Source: Bacillota bacterium (GTDB taxonomy: Bacteria > Bacillota > Clostridia > Lachnospirales > Lachnospiraceae). From it: a stretch of 14,673 bases of DNA. Below are positions 7,022 through 14,290 of this stretch, piece after piece; within the stretch, counting starts at the first letter, position 1, and each line of letters starts with the position of its first letter. Position numbers and translations under genes: made by a program. The DNA is taken from assembly GCA_017861355.1 (NCBI GenBank), contig JAGFXQ010000111.1, forward strand, positions 1-14,673. Reading direction: 5' to 3'. The notes below the pieces were generated by a model. It searched no databases, was not told where the DNA came from, and saw only the letters and a program-made list of their open reading frames with translations.

Positions 7022-7984
7022 ATGGTTCAAGTATTGAGGGAGACAACATCGGAATATGACTATTTTGTTGGACAGATTCTGTCCGGAGTAACGAAGAGAA
7101 TGGGTGAGCGATATACCGCCCGTATCTATAAGGTTATGAAGAATAATTCTTTGGAGCTGGATAGTCTGGTACTATTGAAAGAGGGTAAGAACTTTGCTCC
7201 AAATATTTATCTGCATCCTTATTTTGAAGCATATCAACAAGGGGTTGTACTCAGTGAATTGGTGAATCGGCTTTGTAGCATCTATCAAGACTGTAATACA
7301 CCAATTGTTGATGATAAATTTCAATATTCTTTTGAAGAGATGAAGTCACATATCATATACCGATTGGTAAGCTATGAGCGTAATCGCAAGCTGCTGGAGA
7401 ATATCCCGCATATTAGGTATTTGGATCTTGCAATTACTTATCATTGTTTGGTGCGTGAGGATGAGGAAGGCATCGGTACGATCCGTATCACCAACGAACA
7501 TAGGAAGCAATGGAAGGTACAGCTGAAGGAACTCCATGAGCTTGCTGCTGATAATACGAAGAGATTATTTCCGGTCAGCATCCGAAGTATGGAGGAAGTG
7601 ATTCGTTCCATGCTTATGGATGAAATGTCCGGGAAAGAAGAGGAACTTTCTGTAGAAATGAATTTGTTTGTTGAGAACTCCACTAATGCAGAGCATAGGA
7701 TGTATATTCTGACCAACGAAAAGGGAATCAATGGAGCATCCTGCTTGCTCTATCCAAATGTACTGAGTGAATTTGCTGAGAGGTTTCAATCGGATTTCTA
7801 TCTATTCCCGAGCAGTATACATGAAGTGATCTTAGTTCCGGCCCAGGATCAGAAGAGCAGCAGGGAATATGCAGAGATGGTACATGAGATCAATGCAACT
7901 CAGGTAGCGAAGGAGGAGGTGCTGTCTGACCGCGTATATTTTTACTCCAGAGAGAAGGGGTTGGAGGTAAATGACTATGAGTAA
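7022..7984 (+). CDS. DUF5688-like protein
   Basis: The 320-aa cytoplasmic protein has an N-terminal block (residues 39-74: KNN, ELDSLVLLKEGKN, PNIYLHPYFEAYQQG) that matches by eye my memory of DUF5688, a family of unknown function common in Lachnospiraceae. The middle contains a conserved-looking EDEEGIGTIRITNEH segment, and the end has an SREYAEMVHEIN helix. There is no signal peptide, membrane segment, cysteine cluster or recognisable catalytic motif. AGGAGG (7008-7013) precedes the ATG by eight bases. It stands alone between two gene-free stretches and is probably monocistronic. Relatives often occur in several copies per genome; none gives a clear role. Confidence 0.72.
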   Translation: MVQVLRETTSEYDYFVGQILSGVTKRMGERYTARIYKVMKNNSLELDSLVLLKEGKNFAPNIYLHPYFEAYQQGVVLSELVNRLCSIYQDCNTPIVDDKFQYSFEEMKSHIIYRLVSYERNRKLLENIPHIRYLDLAITYHCLVREDEEGIGTIRITNEHRKQWKVQLKELHELAADNTKRLFPVSIRSMEEVIRSMLMDEMSGKEEELSVEMNLFVENSTNAEHRMYILTNEKGINGASCLLYPNVLSEFAERFQSDFYLFPSSIHEVILVPAQDQKSSREYAEMVHEINATQVAKEEVLSDRVYFYSREKGLEVNDYE

Positions 7985-8031
7985 TTACTAATCCCAGGCA
8001 TTTCTACCACCAATTCCCATGACTCATTTAA

Positions 8032-8060
8032 TTGACATAATGCGACATCCTTGATACCAT
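8032..8060 (+). promoter_or_regulatory. promoter for the chitinase gene
   Basis: A perfect TTGACA (8032-8037) is followed after 17 bp by TACCAT (8055-8060, four of six). Transcription would start near 8067, right at the base of the cloverleaf element. An alternative uses TTGATA (8051-8056) with TATTAT (8072-8077) at 15 bp. Confidence 0.45.
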
Positions 8061-8068
8061 TTTACTAT

Positions 8069-8226
8069 AAATATTATGTAACTATTCAGGCCAGCAGAAA
8101 TATTATAAAGCGGACTGTGAAAGCTTGCTTTCTAAGGGATGTTTTATAATATTTCTATTGGATTAATCCGATACAGTGAGGAAATCTGTAGGATTTTCGA
8201 GTCTGGCCTGAATAGTTACAATATTT
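8069..8226 (+). ncRNA. cloverleaf-like structured leader of the chitinase gene
   Basis: Outer arms 8078-8094 (GTAACTATTCAGGCCAG) and 8203-8219 are a perfect 17-bp inverted repeat; six or seven further pairs (8069-8077 with 8220-8226, one bulge) extend it. Inside are three hairpins. The first has perfect 14-bp arms 8096-8109 and 8143-8156 and an inner stem GAAAG/CTTTC capped by CTTG. The second is at 8157-8172. The third, at 8180-8198, has 7 pairs and a 5-base loop. Together they make a four-way junction ending 50 nt before the start codon. It could be a regulatory RNA or a miniature inverted-repeat element. The class is unrecognised. Confidence 0.65.
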
Positions 8227-8276
8227 TACTGGTTCAGCTGCTTATATTAACTACACACAATAAGGAGAGGCATAAG

Positions 8277-9845
8277 ATGAGAAGATCGCGAAGTGGAAAT
8301 GTTAGTGTGAGGAAATGGTTTGCTGTTATATTGGTTATTCTCATTGCTGTAAATGGGTTACATAGCTCCGTTGCCTATGCAAGATCATCAAAAGCGGACA
8401 AAACACCACCATCAACACCTGTTAATCTGTTGGCTTCCAATGTGGCGGATACCTCGCTAAAACTTTATTGGAATGCATCGACAGATAATGTGGCAGTAAC
8501 AAAGTACGAGATATATAAGGATAGTATCTTAATTGGCACCAGTTCGATTACTTCATATCTGGTTACTGGATTGTCTCCCTCCACAAGCTATGACTTTTCC
8601 GTAGTTGCTAAAGATGCAGCAGGAAATCGATCTGGTAGAAGCAGTGTGTTAACCTTGACAACGATGTCATCGACAACACCAACGACAATGCCTACAGCGA
8701 CACCATCGCCTACGGCAACACCAACAGCAACACCGATGCCTACAGCAACACCGATGCCTACAGCTACACCAACAGCAACACCCGTACCTACCGCTACGCC
8801 GATCCCTACTGTGACACCAACAGTTACACCGATGCCGACTGTAATACCATCACCTACAGCGATGCCAACACCCACGGTTGTACCGGCTCCGGCACAGAAG
8901 GTAATCGGTTATTATGCTGCATGGGCAGCATATTCAGGGTTTACTCCGGATAAGATAGATGTTAGCAAGCTGACTCATATTAATTATGCTTTTGCAAATA
9001 TAGGCAGTGATTTTAAGATAACCTTGGGATACCCGGATGTGGATCCGGCTAATCTCGCGAAATTAACAGCACTAAAGCAGACTAACCCAGGACTTAAGGT
9101 TCTGATTGCGGTTGGCGGATGGTCCTGGTCAGCTAGATTCTCAGATGCTGCTCTGACCGATGCTTCCAGAACAGTATTTGCTGACAGCTGTGTAGACTTT
9201 ATTGTTCGATACGGCTTGGATGGAGTAGATATTGACTGGGAGTACCCGGTAAGCGGAGGCTTGTCTACTAATATCCGAAGACCGGAGGATAAGACGAATT
9301 TTACACTGCTGATGCAGAAGCTTCGGGAGAAGCTGGATGCCAGATCTACACTTGACGGCAAGGATTATCTTCTGAGCTTTGCGGGAGCAGCGGGAAGCTG
9401 GTATCTGAATAATATCGAGGCGGTTAAACTGCAGCAATATGTAGATTATACGAATCTCATGACTTATGATTTTCATGGTTCGTGGGATACCTATACGGAT
9501 TTCAATGCACCCCTTTATAACAATACGGATCCATCACCCCAATATAAGGAGAGTGTTGATCAAGCGGTCAATGCTTATTTGAAAGCAGGTTTTCCTGCAA
9601 ATAAGATTATCATGGGGGTTCCTTTTTACGGATACATTTTTAAAGCAGTAACTAATACGAACAACGGTTTATATCAGACCTATTCCGGTGCTTCTTCTAT
9701 AAGCTATGCTAACATTGTAGCAAATTATCTGAATGCACCCGGTTACATCCGTTATTTTCATAATGAATCCAAAGTCCCGTGGCTGTTCAACGGATCGAAC
9801 TTTATCACCTATGAGTACTTCTTAATTCACTCTATCAGGGACTAA
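8277..9845 (+). CDS. secreted FnIII-GH18 chitinase-like protein with truncated C-terminus
   Basis: The 522-aa protein has a signal peptide (basic start, hydrophobic 14-26, likely cut after AYA at 33-35), a fibronectin III domain (about 43-130), a Thr/Pro linker (about 134-205) and a GH18 domain from KVIGYYAAW (208) onward. The GH18 signature DGVDIDWEYP places the catalytic acid at E322 with D318 and D320; MTYDFHG at 395-401 is also present. GH18 enzymes hydrolyse chitin and related GlcNAc polymers. The domain ends at FITYEYFLIHSIRD, before the last barrel strand that normally carries the conserved substrate-stacking Trp, so activity is doubtful. ATG 8277 follows AAGGAG (8262-8267); the frame stays open upstream to 8139, but that part lies in the structured leader. 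A terminator follows 29 bp after the stop. Confidence 0.85.
   Translation: MRRSRSGNVSVRKWFAVILVILIAVNGLHSSVAYARSSKADKTPPSTPVNLLASNVADTSLKLYWNASTDNVAVTKYEIYKDSILIGTSSITSYLVTGLSPSTSYDFSVVAKDAAGNRSGRSSVLTLTTMSSTTPTTMPTATPSPTATPTATPMPTATPMPTATPTATPVPTATPIPTVTPTVTPMPTVIPSPTAMPTPTVVPAPAQKVIGYYAAWAAYSGFTPDKIDVSKLTHINYAFANIGSDFKITLGYPDVDPANLAKLTALKQTNPGLKVLIAVGGWSWSARFSDAALTDASRTVFADSCVDFIVRYGLDGVDIDWEYPVSGGLSTNIRRPEDKTNFTLLMQKLREKLDARSTLDGKDYLLSFAGAAGSWYLNNIEAVKLQQYVDYTNLMTYDFHGSWDTYTDFNAPLYNNTDPSPQYKESVDQAVNAYLKAGFPANKIIMGVPFYGYIFKAVTNTNNGLYQTYSGASSISYANIVANYLNAPGYIRYFHNESKVPWLFNGSNFITYEYFLIHSIRD
8676..8891 (+). repeat. Thr/Pro linker repeat region
   Basis: Imperfect short repeats (typical 18-bp unit CCTACAGCAACACCGATG) encode a linker of PTATPM-like units, residues about 134-205. 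Linkers of this type separate binding and catalytic modules in secreted glycoside hydrolases. The same repeats produce a long artefactual Gly/Val frame on the other strand. Confidence 0.8.
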
Positions 9846-9874
9846 AATAATAAAGAGATTAACTGAATAAGGAG

Positions 9875-9922
9875 AAACAGCAGGAGTTAAGAAGGATATA
9901 TTCTTGTCTCCTGCTGTTTTTT
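9875..9922 (+). terminator. intrinsic terminator of the chitinase gene
   Basis: AAACAGCAGGAG (9875-9886) pairs perfectly with CTCCTGCTGTTT (9908-9919), and a T-run covers 9917-9922. The loop contains a further AAGAA/TTCTT stem. Confidence 0.92.
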
Positions 9923-10020
9923 GTCGATAAAAATCCTGTCCTACATCAAGAAATCCCATATCATACAGAATAGATAACAATTATTATAAAGAAATTTATA
10001 CGATTATACATTTTTTATGT

Positions 10021-10048
10021 TTCAAAATATTTTACAATGTGTTATAAT
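10021..10048 (+). promoter_or_regulatory. promoter for PFOR, extended -10
   Basis: TGTTATAAT (10040-10048) is a perfect extended -10. TTCAAA (10021-10026) is a partial -35 at 16 bp. Transcription would start near 10055, giving a leader of about 430 nt. The 120 bases before it (9923-10042) are AT-rich with nothing else visible. Confidence 0.55.
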
Positions 10049-10073
10049 TATGAATCGACGAATAAAAACATAT

Positions 10074-10158
10074 ATTGATTCTCATCAATTTGGTTCAAAT
10101 CGTGGTAAAGTACCCCACGCACAAGCGGAATATTAGAGTACATAAGGTGATTTTATGT
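10074..10158 (+). ncRNA. hairpins at the start of the PFOR leader
   Basis: Three stem-loops follow the predicted start: ATTGAT/ATCAAT with loop TCTC (10074-10089), CGTGG/CCACG (10101-10119, with an inner GGTA/TACC alternative), and ACATAA/TTATGT (10140-10158). The last overlaps the first bases of the next module, so the two compete. Confidence 0.45.
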
Positions 10159-10258
10159 CAAAATGTGCACAGCATATTTTCGGATATACTGTATCGCTAT
10201 GCAAGCTCGTGTGCAATAGTGATACAACATATCTGGAAAAGTACCGAGGCACTTTGAC
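10157..10258 (+). ncRNA. PFOR leader structured module A
   Basis: Outer bases GTC(AAA) at 10157-10162 pair with (TTT)GAC at 10253-10258. Hairpin 1 (10160-10180) has 9 pairs, AAAATGTGC with GCATATTTT, and loop ACA. Hairpin 2 (10181-10235) has 7 pairs, a small internal loop, then 10-11 pairs, a bulge and 3 pairs around loop AGCTCGTG. Hairpin 3 (10238-10255) has AAAGT/ACTTT. The architecture repeats in module B. A 60-codon frame over the same bases is better explained as chance. Confidence 0.65.
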
Positions 10259-10272
10259 TCAGCGCGTGATTG

Positions 10273-10402
10273 TGTGAAAAAAGTGTCAAAAGCGCCTTCG
10301 GCGCTTTCCTGGTATAAGGTAATGGCATGCAAGCTTGCTTGCAATGACATTATCTTATGCCAGGAAAAAGGTGAAACCCTTTTGACACTCTATCACATTT
10401 TT
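10273..10402 (+). ncRNA. PFOR leader structured module B with possible attenuator
   Basis: The outer stem AGTGTCAAAAG (10282-10292) pairs perfectly over 11 bp with 10379-10389, extended by TGTGA (10273-10277) with TCACA (10393-10397), and is followed by five T residues (10398-10402). Hairpin 1 (10289-10307) is AAAGCGCC/GGCGCTTT with loop TTC. Hairpin 2 (10308-10364) has about 25 pairs and a CTTG loop. Hairpin 3 (10366-10383) is AAAAGG/CCTTTT. Hairpins 1 and 3 share bases with the outer stem, so alternative folds are possible. Confidence 0.7.
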
Positions 10403-10435
10403 CTTGAGTTGTTTCACCAATATTCCTTTTGTGCG

Positions 10436-10452
10436 TGTGATACTTAATCACA
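10436..10452. promoter_or_regulatory. palindrome just upstream of the PFOR ribosome-binding site
   Basis: TGTGAT and ATCACA flank ACTTA as a perfect 6-bp dyad, 20 bp before the ribosome-binding site. It could be a repressor operator or a small leader hairpin. The half-sites recall CRP/FNR- and Rex-like palindromes, but the centre is one base longer than the usual TGTGA-N6-TCACA. Confidence 0.35.
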
Positions 10453-10486
10453 GGAACCAGGTTAAAAATTTAAGGAGGACATTTCA

Positions 10487-13400
10487 ATGGCAAGGAAAAT
10501 GAAAACAATGGACGGTAATACCGCTGCGGCACATGTGTCATATGCATTTACCGATTTTGCTGCGATCTATCCTATTACCCCAAGCTCCGTTATGGCCGAA
10601 GTAACTGACAAATGGTCAACTGAGGGCAGAAAGAACATCTTCGGACAAGAGGTAAAGGTAGTTGAGATGCAGTCAGAAGCAGGAGCAGCCGGAACAGTAC
10701 ACGGCGCTTTAGCAGCTGGTGCGCTTACAACAACATTTACAGCATCACAAGGTTTGTTACTTATGATTCCCAATATGTATAAGATCGCTGGTGAGTTACT
10801 TCCAGGCGTAATCAACGTATCTGCTCGTGCATTAGCAAGCCATGCATTATCCATCTTCGGTGATCACTCCGATGTTTACGCATGCCGCCAGACAGGCTTT
10901 GCATTATTAGCAAGCAGCAATCCGCAGGAGGTTATGGACTTAGGTGCTGTAGCTCACTTAGCAGCTATCAAAGGTAAAGTACCTTTCTTGCATTTCTTTG
11001 ACGGATTTAGAACTTCTCACGAAATTCAGAAGATTGAAGCTTGGGATTATGAAGATCTTAAGGAAATGGCAGATATGGATGCAATCGATGCATACCGTCG
11101 CAACGCATTAAACCCTGAGCATCCCGTACTTCGCGGTTCCGCACAGAACCCTGACGTATTCTTCCAGGCAAGAGAAGCTTGCAATACATACTATGATGCA
11201 GTTCCAGGCGTTGTAGAAGAATATATGGATAAAGTTAATGCAAAGCTTGGTACCGATTACAAGTTATTCAACTACTACGGTGCAGCTGATGCAGAGCATA
11301 TCATTGTAGCTATGGGTTCTGTAAATGATACCATTGAAGAGACCATTGATTACCTGAATGCAAACGGCGCTAAGGTTGGTCTTGTAAAGGTTCGTTTATA
11401 TCGTCCTTTCAGCGCTAAGCGTTTAATCGAAGCTATTCCTGCATCGGTTAAGAAGATTACTGTACTTGACAGAACAAAGGAGCCAGGCTCACTTGGCGAA
11501 CCTTTATACTTAGATATTGTTGCAGCATTAAAGGATAGCCAGTTTGGTAATATCCCTGTATTCAACGGCCGTTACGGTTTAGGTTCCAAGAATACTACAC
11601 CGGCTCAGATCATTGCTGTTTATAAGAACACAGCAAAGAAGACCTTTACCATCGGTATCAAGGATGATGTTACTAACTTATCTCTTGATATTACTGAGAA
11701 TCCAAATACTACTCCGGAAGGAACAATCAGCTGTAAATTCTGGGGCCTTGGAGCAGACGGTACCGTAGGTGCAAATAAGAACTCCATCAAGATCATTGGT
11801 GATCATACCAGCATGTACGCTCAGGCTTACTTTGATTATGACTCCAAGAAATCCGGTGGTGTCACAATGTCCCATTTAAGATTTGGTAAGAAGCCGATTA
11901 AGTCTACTTACTTAATCACAGAAGCAAACTTCGTAGCTTGCCACAATCCTTCCTATGTTAGAAAATACAACATGGTTCAGGAATTAAAGGATGGCGGTAC
12001 TTTCTTACTTAACTGCGGTTGGGATATGGAAGAAATCGAGAAACATTTACCTGGACAGGTTAAGCGTTATATGGCAGAACACAACATTAAGTTCTACACC
12101 ATCGACGGTATCAGCATTGGTAAAGAGATCGGCTTAGGCGGACGTATCAATACAATCCTTCAGGCAGCATTCTTCAAGCTTGCTAACATTATTCCTGTTG
12201 ACGAAGCAGTGAAGTACATGAAGGACGCAGCTACTGCTTCCTACAGCAAGAAGGGTGAAGCAATCGTTGCTATGAACCATACCGCAATCGATCGTGGTCT
12301 TACCGGTCTGAAGGAGATTCAGGTTCCTGAGAGCTGGAAGAACGCTGTTGATGAAGATATCCTTGCTAAGGTTACCGATGGTAGAAAAGATGTTGTTGAT
12401 TTCGTTAACAATATATTAACTCCTGTTAGTGCTCAGATGGGTAACGATCTTCCGGTATCTGCATTTGCAAATGCAGCTGATGGTACTTTACCTCAGGGCT
12501 CTTCCGCATTCGAGAAGCGTGGTATTGCAGTAGATGTTCCGGAATGGAATCCTGAGAACTGTATCCAGTGTAACTTCTGTTCTTACGTATGTCCTCACGC
12601 GGTTATTCGTCCGGTTGCATTAACTGCTGACGAAGCTGCTAAGGCTCCGGAAGGAATGAAGAAGACAGCTATGACCGGTGTTGCAGGTCTTGAATTTGCT
12701 ATGACAGTATCTGCTCTTGACTGTATGGGTTGTGGATCCTGTGCAAATGTATGTCCTGGTAAGAAGGGTGCAAAAGCACTTGTTATGAAGCCTTTAGATA
12801 CACAGTTAGCAGAGCAGAAGGTATTTGAATTTGGTCTGGGCTTGGATGAGAAGCCGGAAGTAGCTGAAAAATTCAAGGATGTTTCCGTTAAGGGAAGCCA
12901 GTTTAAACAGCCGTTACTTGAATTCTCCGGTGCTTGTGCTGGTTGTGGTGAGACTCCTTACGCTAAGTTAGTAACTCAGTTATTTGGTGATAGAATGTTT
13001 GTTGCAAATGCAACAGGTTGCTCCTCTATCTGGGGTGGTTCTTATCCTTCCACACCTTATACTGTAAATAAAAATGGACAAGGTCCTGCATGGGCTAACT
13101 CCTTATTCGAGGATAATGCAGAGTTCGGTTATGGTATGTACCTTGCTCAGCAGGCATTAAGAAGCAGAGTTAAGAGCAAGGTAGAAGAATTAGCAGCAGC
13201 TACAGGCAAAGATGATGTTAAGGCAGCAGCTGAGAGATACCTTTCCTCTTATGAGAACGGTCGTGAAAATGCAGGTGCAACCAGTGCACTCGTTCGAGTT
13301 CTGGAAGCATGTGACTGCGCAGAAGGCAAGGATATCTTAAAGGATAAGGAATTCTTATCCAAGAAGTCTCAGTGGATCTTCGGTGGTGACGGTTGGGCAT

Positions 13401-14029
13401 ACGATATCGGCTTCGGCGGTTTGGATCATGTTATCGCAAGCGGCCAGGATGTTAACATCTTAGTATTTGATACCGAGATTTACTCCAACACCGGTGGTCA
13501 GTCCTCCAAGGCTACACCTACCGGCGCAATCGCTCAGTTTGCAGCAGCTGGTAAGGAAGTAAAGAAGAAGGATTTAGCAGCAATTGCTATGAGCTATGGT
13601 TACGTATATGTTGCTCAGATCGCTATGGGTGCTGATTACAACCAGACAATCAAAGCTTTAGTTGAGGCTGAGAGCTATCCGGGTCCTTCCATCGTTATCG
13701 CATATGCTCCTTGTATCAATCATGGTATCAAGGGTGGTATGGGCGTATCTCAGACAGAAGAGAAGAATGCGGTTGCTTCCGGTTACTGGAATATGTTCCG
13801 CTTCGATCCTCGTATGACAGAAGAAGGAAAGAATCCTTTCATCTTAGATAGCAAAGCTCCTAGCGCAAGCTACCAGGATTTCATCAAGAATGAGGTACGT
13901 TACAGCTCCTTAATTCGTCAGAATCCGGAGAGAGCAGAGCAGTTATTTGCTAATGCAGAGAAGAATTCTGTTGCAAAATATGAGCACTTAGTGAAACTCT
14001 CCAAGCTTTATGGAACAGACGCTGAATAG
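10487..14029 (+). CDS. nifJ: pyruvate:ferredoxin (flavodoxin) oxidoreductase, single-chain
   Basis: The 1180-aa enzyme oxidises pyruvate with CoA to acetyl-CoA and CO2 and reduces ferredoxin in the cytoplasm. The N-terminal domain has YPITPSS (28-34), and EMQSEAGAAG supplies the conserved Glu region. A ferredoxin-like insert carries two 4Fe-4S motifs: C692, C695, C698, C702 and C746, C749, C752, C756. The C-terminal thiamine-diphosphate domain has C817 and C820 of the proximal cluster, G967-D-G969 and N1001-TGGQ. The length is normal for homodimeric PFOR and nothing is missing. AAGGAGG (10472-10478) sits eight bases before the ATG. Codon use is more biased than in the neighbours (many TTA, GCA and GGT), as expected of a very highly expressed gene. 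It is probably monocistronic, with a long structured leader. Confidence 0.97.
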   Translation: MARKMKTMDGNTAAAHVSYAFTDFAAIYPITPSSVMAEVTDKWSTEGRKNIFGQEVKVVEMQSEAGAAGTVHGALAAGALTTTFTASQGLLLMIPNMYKIAGELLPGVINVSARALASHALSIFGDHSDVYACRQTGFALLASSNPQEVMDLGAVAHLAAIKGKVPFLHFFDGFRTSHEIQKIEAWDYEDLKEMADMDAIDAYRRNALNPEHPVLRGSAQNPDVFFQAREACNTYYDAVPGVVEEYMDKVNAKLGTDYKLFNYYGAADAEHIIVAMGSVNDTIEETIDYLNANGAKVGLVKVRLYRPFSAKRLIEAIPASVKKITVLDRTKEPGSLGEPLYLDIVAALKDSQFGNIPVFNGRYGLGSKNTTPAQIIAVYKNTAKKTFTIGIKDDVTNLSLDITENPNTTPEGTISCKFWGLGADGTVGANKNSIKIIGDHTSMYAQAYFDYDSKKSGGVTMSHLRFGKKPIKSTYLITEANFVACHNPSYVRKYNMVQELKDGGTFLLNCGWDMEEIEKHLPGQVKRYMAEHNIKFYTIDGISIGKEIGLGGRINTILQAAFFKLANIIPVDEAVKYMKDAATASYSKKGEAIVAMNHTAIDRGLTGLKEIQVPESWKNAVDEDILAKVTDGRKDVVDFVNNILTPVSAQMGNDLPVSAFANAADGTLPQGSSAFEKRGIAVDVPEWNPENCIQCNFCSYVCPHAVIRPVALTADEAAKAPEGMKKTAMTGVAGLEFAMTVSALDCMGCGSCANVCPGKKGAKALVMKPLDTQLAEQKVFEFGLGLDEKPEVAEKFKDVSVKGSQFKQPLLEFSGACAGCGETPYAKLVTQLFGDRMFVANATGCSSIWGGSYPSTPYTVNKNGQGPAWANSLFEDNAEFGYGMYLAQQALRSRVKSKVEELAAATGKDDVKAAAERYLSSYENGRENAGATSALVRVLEACDCAEGKDILKDKEFLSKKSQWIFGGDGWAYDIGFGGLDHVIASGQDVNILVFDTEIYSNTGGQSSKATPTGAIAQFAAAGKEVKKKDLAAIAMSYGYVYVAQIAMGADYNQTIKALVEAESYPGPSIVIAYAPCINHGIKGGMGVSQTEEKNAVASGYWNMFRFDPRMTEEGKNPFILDSKAPSASYQDFIKNEVRYSSLIRQNPERAEQLFANAEKNSVAKYEHLVKLSKLYGTDAE

Positions 14030-14074
14030 TTCAGACTCTTTACTTAAATAATTAAATAGTTATTAGCCTTTATG

Positions 14075-14125
14075 GCAGGTCTGCTTCTATGCATAAATTT
14101 TGCATATGAGTGGGCCTGCTTTATT
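14075..14125 (+). terminator. terminator of PFOR
   Basis: GCAGG (14075-14079) pairs with CCTGC (14115-14119), and pairing continues inward with several wobble pairs to TATGCA/TGCATA around an AT loop, nearly 18 pairs in all. TTTATT follows. It lies 45 bp after the stop codon. Confidence 0.8.
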
Positions 14126-14146
14126 GTAAATTAGGAGTATCGTCTT

Positions 14147-14197
14147 ATGAAAAAGGTGGTTAGGCAAATAAAGAAAGCCGAATTATTAACTATTTAA
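14147..14197 (+). CDS. possible 16-aa leader peptide
   Basis: ATG at 14147 follows AGGAG (14133-14137) at nine bases, and the frame encodes MKKVVRQIKKAELLTI. The stop codon lies inside the left arm of the AT-rich palindrome. It is very short and may be chance; no promoter of its own is visible. Confidence 0.2.
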   Translation: MKKVVRQIKKAELLTI

Positions 14198-14225
14198 CAA
14201 TAATAGTTATTATTATTAAATAGTA
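14188..14225. promoter_or_regulatory. AT-rich palindrome upstream of the H-NOX gene
   Basis: CTATTTAA (14190-14197) and TTAAATAG (14216-14223) are perfect arms; inside them AATAATA (14199-14205) pairs with TATTATT (14208-14214), giving about 15 AT-only pairs. It ends two bases before the likely -35, a position suited to an operator. Confidence 0.45.
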
Positions 14226-14226
14226 G

Positions 14227-14255
14227 TTGATAAATATAAGTATTCGTATTAAGAT
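14227..14255 (+). promoter_or_regulatory. promoter for the H-NOX gene
   Basis: TTGATA (14227-14232, five of six) and TAAGAT (14250-14255, four of six) are separated by exactly 17 bp. Transcription would start near 14262, about 29 nt before the ATG. Confidence 0.5.
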
Positions 14256-14290
14256 GATACAAGATGAATTAATACATAAGGAGGAACAAA

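Noticed and set aside
8139..8276. Upstream extension of the chitinase frame
   Set aside because: It runs through the cloverleaf leader and lacks a ribosome-binding site, whereas ATG 8277 has AAGGAG and begins a proper signal peptide.
8588..8875. Antisense Gly/Val-repeat ORF
   Set aside because: It is the complement of the Thr/Pro linker repeats; low complexity with no start signal.
10090..10105. tRNA T-arm-like motif GGTTCAAATC
   Set aside because: The flanking bases do not form a T stem and no acceptor, D or anticodon arms can be built around it.
10075..10257. 60-codon frame on the + strand
   Set aside because: It has no ribosome-binding site and lies almost entirely in the paired arms of the PFOR leader hairpins; the composition looks like chance.
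10436..10452. Canonical CRP or Rex operator
   Set aside because: The TGTGA and TCACA half-sites are separated by 7 rather than 6 bases, so it was kept only as an unnamed palindrome.
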